NCBI GenBank assembly: GCA_030220185.1
Contig: JASPKZ010005710.1
Location: 620,001 to 684,000 of the forward strand
DNA: 64,000 bases
Source of the DNA: Diploptera punctata
Lineage: Eukaryota > Arthropoda > Insecta > Blattodea > Blaberidae
Direction: 5' to 3'
Part shown: positions 17,215-28,361 of the stretch, piece after piece
Numbering within the stretch: the stretch's first letter is position 1
Layout of the letters: each line of letters opens with the position of its first letter
The notes under the pieces: generated by a model
What the model was told of the DNA's origin: nothing
Databases searched by the model: none
Seen by the model: the letters and a program-made list of their open reading frames with translations, nothing else
Translations under genes and position numbers: made by a program

Positions 17215-17470
17215 TTAACAATTAAGTCTCGTAGACTGAGATGGACAGGACATGTGGCACGAATTGGGAATGAAACAGGTACATGGAAGCTTCTTGTAGG
17301 AAAACCAGAGGGAAAAAGCCCAGTTGGTAGACCAAAAATGAGGTGGGAGAAAACTAACCACGATTTGAAGGAAGTAGATATACAAGGGATGATTGGAAAA
17401 TATTAGCTCAGGATAGGGATGTATGGAGAGCTTATGTCCCTGCGGCTATGAACCTACGGGTTCGATAATG
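17215..17470 (+). mobile_element. LINE-A 3' fragment
   Basis: Encodes broken RLRWTGHVARIGNETG, LVGKPEGKSPVGRPKMRWE and the MNLRVR end in shifted frames. It finishes CGATAATGCCAGTGAGTCAG, the LINE-A terminus. Confidence 0.85.
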
Positions 17471-17544
17471 CCAGTGAGTCAGTACATGATTATTGACTAC
17501 CAGTATGTATTAGAGAAATACTTATTTCATAGAATTTTATAGGA

Positions 17545-18205
17545 AGGATCTATTTTTTCATAAAATTGTGAATGACTGAATACATTTTTGCCGAGTAGCG
17601 TATTAAAATTAAGCCACCAGTATGTTTAATTAAAATATAATTTATTTATTTATTCGAAATAATTTTATTCAATTATTAAAATAAATTATAATCCAGTTCG
17701 CAGAAATCGATGTATAGAGCTTGAAAAGTTTTGGTTGCCACTGCAAACTTGGCCGTAAACCTCCTCGCGGCTACAGCAGGATGTGACACCAATCAGTAAT
17801 AAAATGGCGGTAAGTACGTATTTATTGTTTTATAATGTTTCAAATAAAGTTCAGCCCATTTAAGATGCAGTGATTTGTTTCGTATAATGTATATTAACAC
17901 TACCTTTTGGATATATTTTTGTTTATACATTGCACGTAGTATACATAAAGGGCAGTGGTTTTACTTCCCGCTGCGAGGAGGTTTACGGCCAAGTTTGCAA
18001 TAGCAACCAAAACTTTTCAAGCTCTATACATCGATTTCTGCGAACTGGATTATAATTTATTTTAATAACAAGTGAATCGAATTATTTCAAATAAATAATT
18101 AAATTATATTTTAATTAAACATACTGGCGGCCAAATTTTAGTAGGAAACTCGGCAAAAATATATTCAGTCATTCACAATTTTATGAAAAAAAATATATTT
18201 TGTTC
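17545..18205. repeat. 660-bp palindromic element
   Basis: Arms of about 235 bp (17545-17780 and 17965-18205) are inverted copies; both contain CAGTTCGCAGAAATCGATGT and AAGTTTTGGTTGC or complements. The spacer of about 185 bp (around AAATGGCGGTAAGTACG) recurs reversed at 40900-41090 without these arms. No coding sequence is visible. A foldback transposon or MITE-like unit is the simplest reading. Confidence 0.75.
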
Positions 18206-18219
18206 ATACACTCGATTAA

Positions 18220-19045
18220 CCCTTAAATTAAAAATGTATCCTATCGGATACATTGATTTCATTTATTTAATATTTTTTTTAGATCAATAGAAAAATAAAC
18301 GAGTAAAAATTACTTAAATTTATGTCTAATTACGCAGTAATATATAATAATAACACAGTTTTACATGAATTTATTTTTCTTGCGGTCCGGAACATTTAAA
18401 TAACTGGCACGAGAAAATATTGTATTGACTATTTAACTCATGTCGCAAATGGTAGTCAATGACCAATCACGTTTCAATGAATGTTGTTTTACAACCAATG
18501 ACAGTCGTGTTTCACCTCGCTCTTTATAGATTTCTCTTTATCAGCTCCTGCTTTTGTGATAAAGAAAGCTCCTCCTTTTTAATGTTCTGAACAGGTCGAA
18601 GCATTATTTTTCTCCAACAAATACATTGAATATAGCAAATAATGAAAATATTCCTTGATTTTACTGAGTTGTTTACTAAAAAAATAAATGAATAACCCGT
18701 AATGTTGATTATGATATATAGTTTGATGCGTTTCATTATTTCTCCACTTGAGTGCACTCTTACAATATTGCGATCTTATTTGGCAATAAATAATATGATC
18801 AAGTAGCAGTGAATGAACATAACCTCACATTTCTGATTTGTTTTCAAACATCGCCGTTTACATTACATATATAAATATTTTAAAATAACTATAGTTAAAC
18901 AATGATTTGTGAGTAAACAGCTTAATTTTATTCGTTAAATAGTCCTAACAAATGCCACTCTTGATTTCCAAATTCTCTAGCGTGAGTCGTGAATTTATCG
19001 ACAATTTGGAAATCACTCGTGGCATTACTTATGACAATTTAAGGG
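18220..19045. mobile_element. TTAA-flanked repeat (piggyBac-like ends), copy 1
   Basis: The left end is TTAA|CCCTTAAATT (TTAA at 18216-18219) and the right end AATTTAAGGG|TCAA (19046-19049, one base off TTAA). The interior from about 18426 matches 62318-62875. piggyBac-type elements target TTAA and start with CCC. No transposase is visible, so it would be non-autonomous. The degraded right duplication lowers confidence. Confidence 0.5.
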
Positions 19046-19424
19046 TCAACGTAGTAATCTTGCAGCCGGATCATAGAGTGTCTTGTAATAGGCGATTTTG
19101 TAGAATTATTGAGATGCAATGCAGTGTAAGTTTTCCTTGACTGAATTACAGGCGGTCGGATCTTCTTACTGGTTTCCATAATGCAATAGCTCGCTCGTTC
19201 ACTTTCACTGTTGTGATGTTATTACCTTTATGTGCGACTTGAAATTCTTACTGTATCACTCCTAATAAACTACAAGTAAGCACACGTCTGAGAATGAGGA
19301 GAAAGGTGAATTGATGACTCAGTTTTGTTCTTATTCTCCATATAAATCAGACTGAACTCTTTGCCAATTTGGCACTTTGAACACGCCGACTCTACTAGAT
19401 AAAGAATGTGACACAGTTCCTCAT

Positions 19425-19760
19425 AATTATTTTGAAAATCAGAATGAGCTGCATGGTCTTTATAGGAAGCCAGATATAATAAGAACAGTTAAGTCTCATA
19501 GACTGCAATGGGCAGGACATGTTGCACTTATGGGGAATGAAAGACTTGCATGGAAGGTTCTTGTAGGAAAGCCAGAGGGAAAACGCCCAGTTGGTAGACC
19601 AAGAATGAGGTGGGAGAATGACATTAACTATGATTTGAGGGAAGTAGATTATACAGGGAATGATTCGAAAGCATTAGTTCAGGATAGGGATGTGTGGAGA
19701 GCTTATGTCCGCGCGGCCATGAACCTTCGGGTTCGATAGTGCCAGTGAGTAAGTAAGAAT
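19425..19760 (+). mobile_element. LINE-A 3' fragment
   Basis: The frame to 19739 reads ELHGLYRKPDIIRTVKSHRL, QWAGHVALMGNERLAWKVL and ends MNLRVR. It is 5'-truncated near 19425 and closes with GTGCCAGTGAGTAAGTAAG. No stop interrupts the surviving frame. Confidence 0.9.
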
Positions 19761-19794
19761 ACTTCCTTCTCTAAAATTATGATTAAATTCGAGA

Positions 19795-20512
19795 ATATCA
19801 TAGTCCCGATTTTTCAGAAGAACTTGAGAATAAAGTTCTTAGGAAAATTTTTGGACCAAAGAGAGATGTGCAGACAGGTGAATGGAGAAGACAACATAAC
19901 AGTGAACTACATATTCTTTATAAAATGTAAAGTGATCCCACAACAGGCCTCAGGAGGCCCTTGGGGTAGTGGGAGGTTAAGACTCCCACTTTTTCTTGAC
20001 AATCGGCACTTGATGTCAGCCCTGCGTGACGGCCGCCTTTACCCCCAGAACAAGCGTCTGATACTCATTTCTGTTAGAGGCTGAGTCGACCCCAGGGTCA
20101 TAGTGCCGCCAGAGGGTTTGGGTCAGTTTAAAAATCCTGACCCCACCGGGACTCGAACCCTCGACCTCCCGGCTTGTGGGGCAGTGCCTTAACCATTACG
20201 CAACGGTGTGTCCCCATAAGAAGCCAGATTTAATAAGAACAGTTTAAGTCGCGTAGACTGCGATGAGCAGAACATGTGGCACAAATGGGGAATGAAAGAC
20301 ATGATGGAAGCTTTTTGTAGGAAAACCGAGGGAAAACGCCCAGTTGGTAGACCAATAATGAGGTGGGAGAATAACATTAACTATGATTTGAGGAAAGTAG
20401 ATTATACAGGAGATGATTGGAAAATATTACCTCAGGATAGGGATGTATGGAGAGCTTATGTCCGTGCGGCCATGAACCTACGGGTTCTATAGTGCCAGTG
20501 AGTTAGTTAGTT
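19795..20512 (+). mobile_element. LINE-A 3' fragment interrupted by SINE-C
   Basis: The left part (19795-19922) covers the NKVLRKIFGPKRD-like block; the right part (20216-20512) resumes at the KPDLIRTV block and ends at MNLRV. The SINE at 19923-20215 sits exactly between them. Frames are shifted in both parts. Confidence 0.85.
19923..20215 (-). mobile_element. SINE-C copy
   Basis: tRNA-derived SINE on the minus strand. The head at the right end has box A-like GCGTAATGGTTAAGG and box B-like GGTTCGAGTCCC; the body includes GGGGTCGACTCAGCCTC and GGGGGTAAAGGCGGCCGTCA. It is complete relative to 49793-50087 and inserted in LINE-A. Confidence 0.9.
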
Positions 20513-20634
20513 ACACCCTCAAGAAAATTGGATTCGTCCAAGAAATAAGAAAATAACTATTAAGGTTAGAGACCTGGTTTTTGTGCTCATATATATTTGT
20601 AATAGAAAATTACAAATATATCAAACCATAGTTC

Positions 20635-20923
20635 AGAGCATTTTAACATATGGTGCTGAAGTTTGGCAATTCCTACCAGGGAAATTAAATTAATTTTAAG
20701 CACAGAAATGGATGTTTTAAGAAGATCAGCTCAAAAATATAGAATGCGAAATAAAGAAATAAGGGAAAGTATGGGTGTACAAGAGGAGCCGGACATCATA
20801 GACATTAATAGAAAATAACATATTACAGTGTTAAGGCCATGTCAAAAGAATGCCAGAGCAGAGATTTACTAAACTTATTATGGAATGGATCTCAATGGTA
20901 AGAAGGGGAATAAAAAAGGAATA
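20635..20923 (+). mobile_element. LINE-G RT C-terminal fragment
   Basis: Broken frames give ILTYGAEVWQF, MDVLRRSAQKYRMRNKEI-like and GHVKRMPEQRFTKLIMEW. A related piece is at 61200-61420. Interrupted on its 3' side by SINE-C. Confidence 0.6.
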
Positions 20924-21216
20924 AGTAAAATAAAGTAATCCCACGACATGCCTCAGGAGGCCCTTGGGGTAGTAGGAGGTTAAGGCTCCCACTTTTCTAG
21001 ACAATCTGCACTTGATGTCAGCCCTGCGTGACGGCCGCCTTTACCCCCAGAACAAGCGTCCGGTACTCATTTCCGTTAGAGGCTGAGTCGACCCCAGGAT
21101 CATAGTGCCGCCAGAGGGTTTGGGTCAGTTTAAAAATCCTGACCCTCACGGGGCTCGAACCGTCGACCTTCCGGCTTGTAGAGCAGTACCTTAACCACTA
21201 CGCTACGGCGTGTCCC
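20924..21216 (-). mobile_element. SINE-C copy with 8-bp TSD
   Basis: Full-length SINE-C, head at the right. AAGGAATA flanks it at 20916-20923 and 21217-21224. It directly abuts the 5' end of the LINE-B copy. Confidence 0.85.
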
Positions 21217-21391
21217 AAGGAATACTGATGTGTCATGGCGGCTAGCTACTAACACGCACAAGTTACGCTCCAGGTTTTAAGTTATTTTTCAGCAGGTGCC
21301 TTCGTTATTTCATAGCTAAAGTTGTATATTCGTAGTGAGTTTAAGTTTAAATTTATATTAGTTAGTGTCAAAAGTGTGTACATTTAACAAC

Positions 21392-22051
21392 ATGGGAAAA
21401 AACACACGTAATTCTAACAATGATTCGACAAGTTCTACGGAGGAAGCTGTGAAACGTGTGGTGAAAGAGGCGCTACAGGATCCCGGCACTCTGCAGGTGT
21501 TTGTGTCCATGTTGCGGGACCAGGTAGTGGCGGAACTGCAGAAGACCATCCAGGACAACACTAAAGTAATTGAGGATCTGAAAAAGACCCTCGATGAAAA
21601 AGACAGAAAGATTGAGGTGTTAGAAAATAAAATAGACGACTTAGAACAATACCAGAGACGTCAATGCCTCAGGATTTTTGGTGTAAAAGAAGAGGCCGGA
21701 GAGGACACTGACCAGAAAGCCATCGAGGTGGCCAAAAAAATCGGTGTCGATTTATCAGTGACTGACATTGACAGAAGTCACCGTGTTGGTGTTAGTAATG
21801 CTGAAAGACCGCGGGCTATAATAGTGAAATTTGTTAGTTACCGCAAGCGCAGTGAAGTTTTTCTAAGCAAGAAAAAGTTGAAAGGAAGTGGGGTCACTGT
21901 TCGCGAGGACCTAACGAAGTGTCGCTATCGCCTGCTACAAGAGAGTATACAGAAATACGGTATTCAAAATGTATGGACAATGGACGGTGCCGTCATAGCT
22001 AAAGTGAATGGCGAAAAACGCAAAATTAGATCTTCTACGGATATCAACTAG
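21392..22051 (+). CDS. LINE-B ORF1 protein
   Basis: 219 codons from the first ATG (MGKNTRNSNNDSTSSTEEAV). Residues about 45-95 form a heptad-like coiled coil (VIEDLKKTLDEKDRKIEVL, then ENKIDDLEQYQRRQ). The following domain, LRIFGVKEEAGEDTD to RSHRVG and RPRAIIVKFVSYRKR, matches the RNA-binding ORF1 layout of LINEs, with an RRM-like core and basic C-terminal region. It probably coats the LINE RNA as a multimer. The frame is intact. A further upstream GTG in frame at 21365 is not needed. Confidence 0.85.
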   Translation: MGKNTRNSNNDSTSSTEEAVKRVVKEALQDPGTLQVFVSMLRDQVVAELQKTIQDNTKVIEDLKKTLDEKDRKIEVLENKIDDLEQYQRRQCLRIFGVKEEAGEDTDQKAIEVAKKIGVDLSVTDIDRSHRVGVSNAERPRAIIVKFVSYRKRSEVFLSKKKLKGSGVTVREDLTKCRYRLLQESIQKYGIQNVWTMDGAVIAKVNGEKRKIRSSTDIN

Positions 22052-22292
22052 ATAGGACCTGAGTGTAAAATATGTTTACTTTGTCTTTTCTTTGCTAACA
22101 ATTATATTGTTAATTTATTTCTAATTTAGGTAAGTTTTAAGTTTATTATTTTTTATTTAGGACAACTTACTTGTTTTATTTTAATTTAAGTTCTTTGTTT
22201 AGCTAAATTATTTTAATTTTATTAGAGTTATTACAGTACATAGTTTATTTTTACTTTCTGCTATTGGCAACATTGAGCTGACAAATGAAGAC

Positions 22293-25257
22293 ATGTTTGC
22301 AACCTCTGACTCACTCACCTTCTCCAATCACCCTCTTATTGTGCAGACAACTTTTAACGCAGGTAGCAACATTCCTCAATCCCAACCATCCCCTCCAACA
22401 ACAAATACTACTAGTCTACTTAAGAATGCATTTTCTATTGATAAATCATCACTTAAAATCGCTCACGTAAATTCACAAAGCATTCTGTCCCACTTTGATG
22501 AGTTTGAAACCATATTTTCATCTCTTGGACTGAGCGCCATTTTAATTTCGGAAACCTGGCTGACCCCTTCCATACCTTCGTCCCTTGTTCACCTAGACGG
22601 ATATACATTGCTCAGAAATGACAGAATAGATAAAAGAGGTGGAGGAGTTTGTGCCTTTATATTAAATGAGCTTAATCCAAGAATTGTCCACAAGTCCCCT
22701 TCTGTATATTCCGCTCGCCCCGAGTTCTTATTCGTAGAAATTCAAGCCAGTCTAAAAAAATGTCTCTTATGCATTGTATACAAACCTCCAAAAATAAGGC
22801 ACCTTTCGGATCTAGAAAACGCTCTGAACGATTCATTACCTCATTATGAACACGTTATTGTCGCAGGCGATTTTAATACAAATCTTCTTCAGACTGACTC
22901 ACCAGCCATACAACTTAAAAATATGTTCCAAAGCTTAAATATGACAATTGTTCCTTTCTCTGCCACACATCATACTGCTAATACCGACACTCTACTGGAC
23001 TTAATAGTGACTACACATCCACAGAAAGTACTGTCATATGGACAAATTCCTGCTCCCGGCATATCTGCTCATGACATTGTATTCGTAGAATACTCACTCC
23101 AATGTCCTAAAAGACGCTCTAAATTGATTACGTACAGAAATTTACAAAACATAGACGATACTAAACTAAAATCAGACGCTTTAGAACTACCTTGGTACAC
23201 AATATGGAATCTTAGATCAGTTGATGAAAAAGTAGACACATTTAATACACTGATATTACAACTATATGATAGACATGCACCAGTAAAAACCCGACGATTT
23301 TCCCGCCCCCCTGCACCCTGGATGAATGACTCAATACGTGAACTTATGTCAAAACGAGACAAAGCATACCGAATATACAGACGACATAAAAATGACGAGA
23401 ACTGGCAACTGTACAAACAACTTAGAAACACAACTACACAAACTATACGCAATGCCAAACTACGACACGCCCACAGTATAATCGGACCTGAAATAAGTGC
23501 ACGGGACACTTGGCGAAATCTCCGTGCAATGGGACTTAGACAGTTGAATCCCTCAACTGACTCTATAGACATTTCTGTAGATGACTTAAATGAACATTTT
23601 ACCTCAATACCCATGACACCTCCAGACAACAAGACTAAAACAGACATTCTTAAAGACTTATCCCCCATCCCCCCATATAGGAAGAGATAAATTTCACTTT
23701 AACGACATTTCGCCTATAGACGTTAAAAAAGCACTCAAGCGGATTAAATCCAATGCACAAGGAACAGATAACATCAGCATTTTAATGCTAAATAAAATCA
23801 TTGACATTATACTACCCACAGTGACTCATATTTTTAATGCTTCCCTTATAACTTCTATCTTCCCTACTGTATGGAAACAGTCTAGAGTTCGGCCTATACC
23901 AAAAATAAGTACACCTGCTAACTGTAATGACTACCGACCGATTAGCATCCTTCCGACATTATCTAAAGCCCTGGAACATATTGTACATAAGCAAATGACT
24001 GAATATCTCCAAGAAAATCACCTCCTTGATCCTTATCAATCCGGCTTTAGATATGGTCATAGCACAACCACAGCTTTGCTAAAAATTACTGAAGATATTC
24101 GTGAAGCCGTGGACAGACGTCAATTGACTCCTTTAACCTTACTTGACTTCAGCAAAGCTTTTGACACAGTAGACCACGACTTACTTATGATAAAGCTCAA
24201 GCACCTACACTTGTCTGACAGCGCTGTATCCTGGTTCGACTCATACCTGCACGGTCGTCAACAATACGTTTCATTAAACTCTAGATCTTCGTCTTGGCGC
24301 AACGTGCCGGCTGGAGTCCCCCAGGGCAGTGTTCTCGGACCTCTTCTTTTCTCAATCTACATAAATGACTTGCCAACTGTACTAAAGCACTGCCGTTATC
24401 ACCTCTACGCTGATGATCTCCAAATTTACCTACATTCACCTCCTCATTCTCTCTATAACAGCTTGACAAAAATGAATGACGATCTCATATCCATCTTTAA
24501 CTGGTCTTCAAGTATCGGTCTAAATCTAAATCCTAACAAGTCACAAGTAATTCTAATGGGACAACAAAGACTGCTTACAACCTTTGACATATCTACACTA
24601 CCAAACATTACTATAAATAATATAATCATCCCTTATTCTTCTTCAGTAATAGATCTTGGACTACATCTAGACGCAAATTTAACCTGGCAAACACAAGTGA
24701 AACACATATGTAAAAAGACTTTCTCCATCTTACATTATCTTAGACGTTTAAAGAATTTTCTCCCAGTTTCGTTAAAACAAATCCTTGTGCAGAATCTTGT
24801 GTTACCACACTTCGATTATTGTGACATTATATATAATGATCTAAACTATGACTTGTCGCAGAGACTGCAGCGTGTTCATAATGCTTGCGTTCGATTCATT
24901 TTCAATATCCGCCGTTATGACCATATTTCCGAACACTTTAATAACCTCTCTTGGCTCCGTCTTACTGACAGACGTAAATTGCACTCTCTTTCACTACTTT
25001 TCAAGCTTCTGAATTCCTACATCCCTACTTACCTGGCGTCTAGATTTGAGAAGTTATCCTCTTACCACAATATTGACACTAGATCACAAGATAGCAGTCT
25101 GCTAACAATTCCTCTTCATAGCACTTCCTCCTATTCTACTTCCTTCACAGTAGCCTCTGCCCGCTCCTGGAATCTCCTTCCTCAAGATATCAGGGGTTGC
25201 CGCACACTTGGTACCTTTAAGTCACGCTTATACAGTTACCTGTTGTCTAATAATTAA
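22293..25257 (+). pseudogene. LINE-B ORF2: AP-type endonuclease and reverse transcriptase, one frameshift
   Basis: The first frame (22293-23690) holds the endonuclease: HVNSQSILSHFDEFE, ILISETWL, RGGGVCAFI, YKPP, VAGDFNTNL and LLDLIVTTHP, ending in the catalytic AHDIVFVEY. The second frame (from about 23676 to 25257) holds the RT: RPIPKISTPANCNDYRPISI, GFRYGHSTTTALL, LLDFSKAFDTVDHDLL, AGVPQGSVLGPLLF, YHLYADDLQIYLH (active-site Asp pair) and the C-terminal HFDYCDIIYNDL block, ending LLSNN. Sequence before MLNKIID (23785) continues upstream in that frame as RDKFHFNDISPIDVKKAL. The break therefore lies at the C-runs around 23663-23674. A homopolymer miscount in the assembly would explain it equally well. 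Confidence 0.9.
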
Positions 25258-25471
25258 TTTTTCTCTATTTATTTAATTTTATACTATGTCATTAATCTTT
25301 TCCTGTTTTTTATATATATTGTACATATTATATATTTAATTCGTTAAATTTAGAGTAAATCAAAATACATTATAAATATTAATTGTATTGTATTCATAAC
25401 TTGTAATCGTTTATAAATATATCTTGTAATTTAGATTTAAGACTATTTTTTGTTTGTATTTTTTTTTTAAA

Positions 25472-25517
25472 CCTGGTTGAGTGGTAGACAAGGCCTTAAG
25501 GCCTTAACTCTGCCAGG
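25472..25517 (+). other. LINE-B 3'-UTR stem-loop
   Basis: CCTGG...CCAGG encloses AAGGCCTTAAGGCCTT, a self-complementary core. A similar folded end (CCTGGTGAG...AAGGCC/GGCCTT...CCACCAGG) closes the older LINE at 38371-38420. Such 3' structures are likely RT recognition sites. Confidence 0.65.
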
Positions 25518-25524
25518 TAAAATA

Positions 25525-25528
25525 AAGC

Positions 25529-25567
<39 letters not shown>
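25525..25567 (+). repeat. (ATT)n tail of LINE-B
   Basis: About a dozen perfect trinucleotide repeats after AATAAAGCT. It is the 3' tail of the LINE rather than an independent microsatellite. Confidence 0.9.
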
Positions 25568-25568
<1 letters not shown>

Positions 25569-25569
25569 C

Positions 25570-26165
25570 CAAAGAAAACCTGGATAGAAGGTGTGCAAGA
25601 GCCTATGATTATACTGAGCAAGAAAAAATAAACTTTTTTTTGTCTCAGAAAGAAAAATATGTGATTCTGTGAGTATTTTTTCTGCTGAATCCAAAGATGA
25701 TATCGGGGTTTCTCCACCACGCAAGGTTTCCGAGAGACAGGAATTTATAATTTCATACGCTTTAATATTTTCTACATTCGTAACTACACAATATTCGAAC
25801 ATTCGGACTCACCTAGAAAGTAAGAAATGACGATTTTCTGCCATATTTCGCCTGTGGAGCATCCCTCTTGATGGTCCAACAATAATCGGCCAGCATGTTA
25901 AGATTCCATTTGCCTTGATATCTCTTTTCCATAGCTGAAATCTCCTGAGTTGGCTCATTTAGTTTTATTTTACAATGGACAAATGTACGAAAAAACGTTT
26001 ATTTAAAAAAATAATTATTTAAATCCATTAATTGAAATTGAAATAAAAAACTGTGGGCGATGGAGAAATTCCGAATTCATATTTGAAAACATGGTAAAAA
26101 ACTGCATTAAGTACAACTATTGGTACTCATGAGACAAAAATCATGTTGACCAGTGTTATCAAAGG
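25570..26165 (-). repeat. dispersed repeat R, copy 1
   Basis: Matches 61440-61975 in the opposite orientation over about 550 bp, with identical ends around GAGACAAAAATCATGTTGACC. Both copies keep the small frame described at 25813-25932. The family type is not known. Confidence 0.7.
25813..25932 (-). CDS. short conserved frame in repeat R
   Basis: 39 codons: MEKRYQGKWNLNMLADYCW, then TIKRDAPQAKYGRKSSFLTF and stop. The copy at 61655-61759 reads the same except for a few residues, then stops four codons earlier. In frame it extends upstream without a start through ...EPTQEISA. The TTTCTAG|GTGAGT sequence at its end also resembles a splice donor. I do not recognise the family. It is probably the end of a transposon protein. 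Confidence 0.4.
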   Translation of the reverse strand: MEKRYQGKWNLNMLADYCWTIKRDAPQAKYGRKSSFLTF

Positions 26166-26169
26166 ATTG

Positions 26170-26685
26170 GAGGAAGATCAATGCATGGACATCTAGGCCC
26201 TTCCCCCACCCCTTGGGATACCTCGGTCATCATAACCATACTCCCAAGTCCTAGATTTCTTGTCCTCCCTATCCTATGTTCGCGTCCACGTTCAAGTTCT
26301 CGGCTTTGAAACCGACGCTCCTAGGGAGAGGGTGTTGGAGTTGCAACTTCTGGGAATTGCTGAGCTTCGTAGTCGTCAGGTCGCTCATTCCTGACGACCC
26401 CACAGTTGGTCCACGGGCTCCATGAGCCTAGCCGGGAGGACTGCTGTCGCAGATCCACCGACCGTTCCCCTATTCTGCCTCCAGGGACGTATCCTGCAGC
26501 CGTTGTGAGACCGGCTAGGGCTTGAGTCCACAAGCCCCACAGTGTGAGACTTTAGTACATCCAGGTGCTCATCTCCTGGCGACCCCACAGTTTGTCGACG
26601 AGCCCGTAGAGTTGAAAGGCGTTTGGCTTCTGTAAGATGGGCGGCAGCTGTCATGATACCGGTTGATGATGATGATGATATCTAA
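26170..26685 (+). repeat. GC-rich repeat-like segment ending in (GAT)n
   Basis: Base composition is far richer in G and C than the flanks. It ends in GATGATGATGAT, as several LINE 3' ends here do. A near-duplicate phrase (CCTGACGACCCCACAGTTGG and CCTGGCGACCCCACAGTTTG) occurs inside. No protein is recognisable. It may be a retroelement 5' UTR or a SINE-like unit. Confidence 0.4.
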
Positions 26686-27245
26686 CAAGGGAACCGCCAA
26701 TCATTGTATGCCGAAACCCACCTTGAAATTTCTCCCTGAGAAGCTGCGATGTACCAAGAGAGTGTCCAAAATAATTATCTGCTGTTTTAACAGCAGAGCA
26801 CAGAAATCGAAGTTAGAATGCAGCAGTGTTACTCCCTGCATGAGTAAAGAGCGAAGTGGAGGGAGGCGAGAGGCTGTGTGGCGCGACCGCCAAGTAGTGA
26901 CGGTTATCCATTCTACCAATTCGGGAGTTGTATTAGTTCCTTATCGTTTAGATGAAATATTTGGCCCTGGATTTAGTGCCTTGCACTAAAAATGCAGATA
27001 ATTTTTTGTACATGACCTTGGTACATCACAGCGTTCTCTGGAAGAGACGTCAAGGTAGGTTTCGGCATTCAACGGTTGAAAGTTCCCTTGTTAGTAGTTA
27101 TTCAGGGGAGTCCAATAAGATCATGGTACCAAAAAAGTTGAAGTCCAAAGGACTTTAAAAAAATAGATGTCTCGATCGAGAAGGAAGGAGATTGGGCTCG
27201 GGAACTCAGTTTCAGCTACAAAACACCTTAATAATGATGATGATG

Positions 27246-27248
<3 letters not shown>

Positions 27249-27289
<41 letters not shown>

Positions 27290-27292
27290 GTG
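27249..27292. repeat. (AAT)n microsatellite
   Basis: About 14 units of ATA preceded by GATGATGATGAT. It directly precedes a SINE-C copy. Confidence 0.9.
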
Positions 27293-27298
27293 ATAGTG

Positions 27299-27563
27299 GG
27301 GCACGCAGTAGCGTAGTGGTGAAGGCACTGCGCTACCAGGATTTTTAAACTGACCCAAACCTTCTGGCGGCACTATGGCCCTGGGGTCGACTTAGCCTCT
27401 AACGGAAATGAGTACCAGACGCTTATTCTGGGGGTAAAGGTGGCCGTCACGCAGGGCTGATAACCCGGATGACATCAAGTGTCGATTGTCCAGAAAAGTG
27501 GGAGCCCTAACCTCCCACTACCCCAAGGACCTCCCGAGGCCTGTAGTGGGATCACTTTACCTT
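27299..27563 (+). mobile_element. SINE-C copy with deleted head
   Basis: Starts GCAGTAGCGTAGTGGTGAAGG (box A) but skips the T-arm and box B, jumping to GGATTTTTAAACTGACCC. The body and 3' end are normal. The loss of box B should remove its internal promoter. Confidence 0.85.
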
Positions 27564-27565
27564 TT

Positions 27566-27588
27566 TAATAATAATAATAATAATAATA

Positions 27589-27648
<60 letters not shown>

Positions 27649-27649
27649 G
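27566..27649. repeat. (AAT)n/(ATT)n mirror microsatellite
   Basis: AAT repeats turn into ATT repeats, making a perfect inverted repeat of trinucleotides. It lies at the junction of the SINE-C 3' end and the LINE-A 3' end, which converge here. Confidence 0.85.
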
Positions 27650-27652
27650 AAT

Positions 27653-28015
27653 AACTCACTGGCTTAACGAACCTGTAAATTCATGGCCGTCCGGAATAAG
27701 CTCTCCATACACCCCTATCTGGAGCTAATGTTTTCCAATCATCTCCTGTATAATTTACTGCCTTCAAATCATTGTTAATATTATTTTTCCACCCATTTTT
27801 GGTCTACCAACTGGACGTTTTCCGTCTGGTTTTCTACAAAATGCTTCCAAGCCTTTCTTCATTTCCTCATTTCTGGCACATGTACTCTCCATTGCAGTCT
27901 ATGAGACTTAACTGTTCTTATTATATCCGGTTACCTATTAAGATGATGTAGCTCATTGTTATGAAGTCTTCTCCATTCACCTGTCCGTTCATCTCTCTCA
28001 TTGGTCCACATATTT
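27653..28015 (-). mobile_element. LINE-A 3' fragment
   Basis: The reversed LINE-A terminus (CTCACTGGC...) with coding blocks for VGRPKMG-like, KPDGKRPVGRP-like and LHxLNRKPDIIRTVKS-like sequence, all frame-broken. Confidence 0.85.
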
Positions 28016-28361
28016 ACTTACTTAATACAGGCTTTCCACTTTACAGCAGTTCGCCCTTAATTCCTGCTTTCCTGAGATTCCTATCTTCCCATTATCCTTC
28101 TTCCATACTCCTCTTTATCATGGCATCGTATATTCCCTCGTACCACGTTCTTCTGCTTCTTCCCTCTTTCTTCTGCCTGGTACTATCCAATCAAACGCCC
28201 GTTTTATGTTGCAAGTTGCCAAATGCATTGTCTTTTTCCTTGGCCAAAATCTATGCCCATTGATCTGTCCGGCTTTATCTCCATTTGCAGGAAGCGTAAC
28301 AATTATTTTTTATGGAAACGAGTTGTCAGCCCTTCGCCAACCTCACATTTGGAGGACTTAA

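Larger units (their letters stand above)
21225..25568 (+). mobile_element. near-complete two-ORF LINE (LINE-B)
   Basis: About 4.3 kb with 5' UTR, ORF1, a 240-bp inter-ORF gap, ORF2 (endonuclease plus reverse transcriptase), a structured 3' UTR and an (ATT)n tail. The order and RT style (AFDTVDHDLL, AGVPQGSVLGPLLF, YADDLQIY) point to the CR1/Daphne-type group of non-LTR elements; the exact clade is inference. Only one frame break was seen. It is the youngest-looking autonomous element here. Clear TSDs were not identified. Confidence 0.9.

Noticed and set aside
25467..25802. Frames with long Asn or Ile runs across (ATT)n
   Set aside because: The runs are translation of the LINE-B tail microsatellite, not protein.
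27486..27728. Frame with poly-Asn and poly-Tyr
   Set aside because: It is the mirror AAT/ATT microsatellite read through a SINE-C end.
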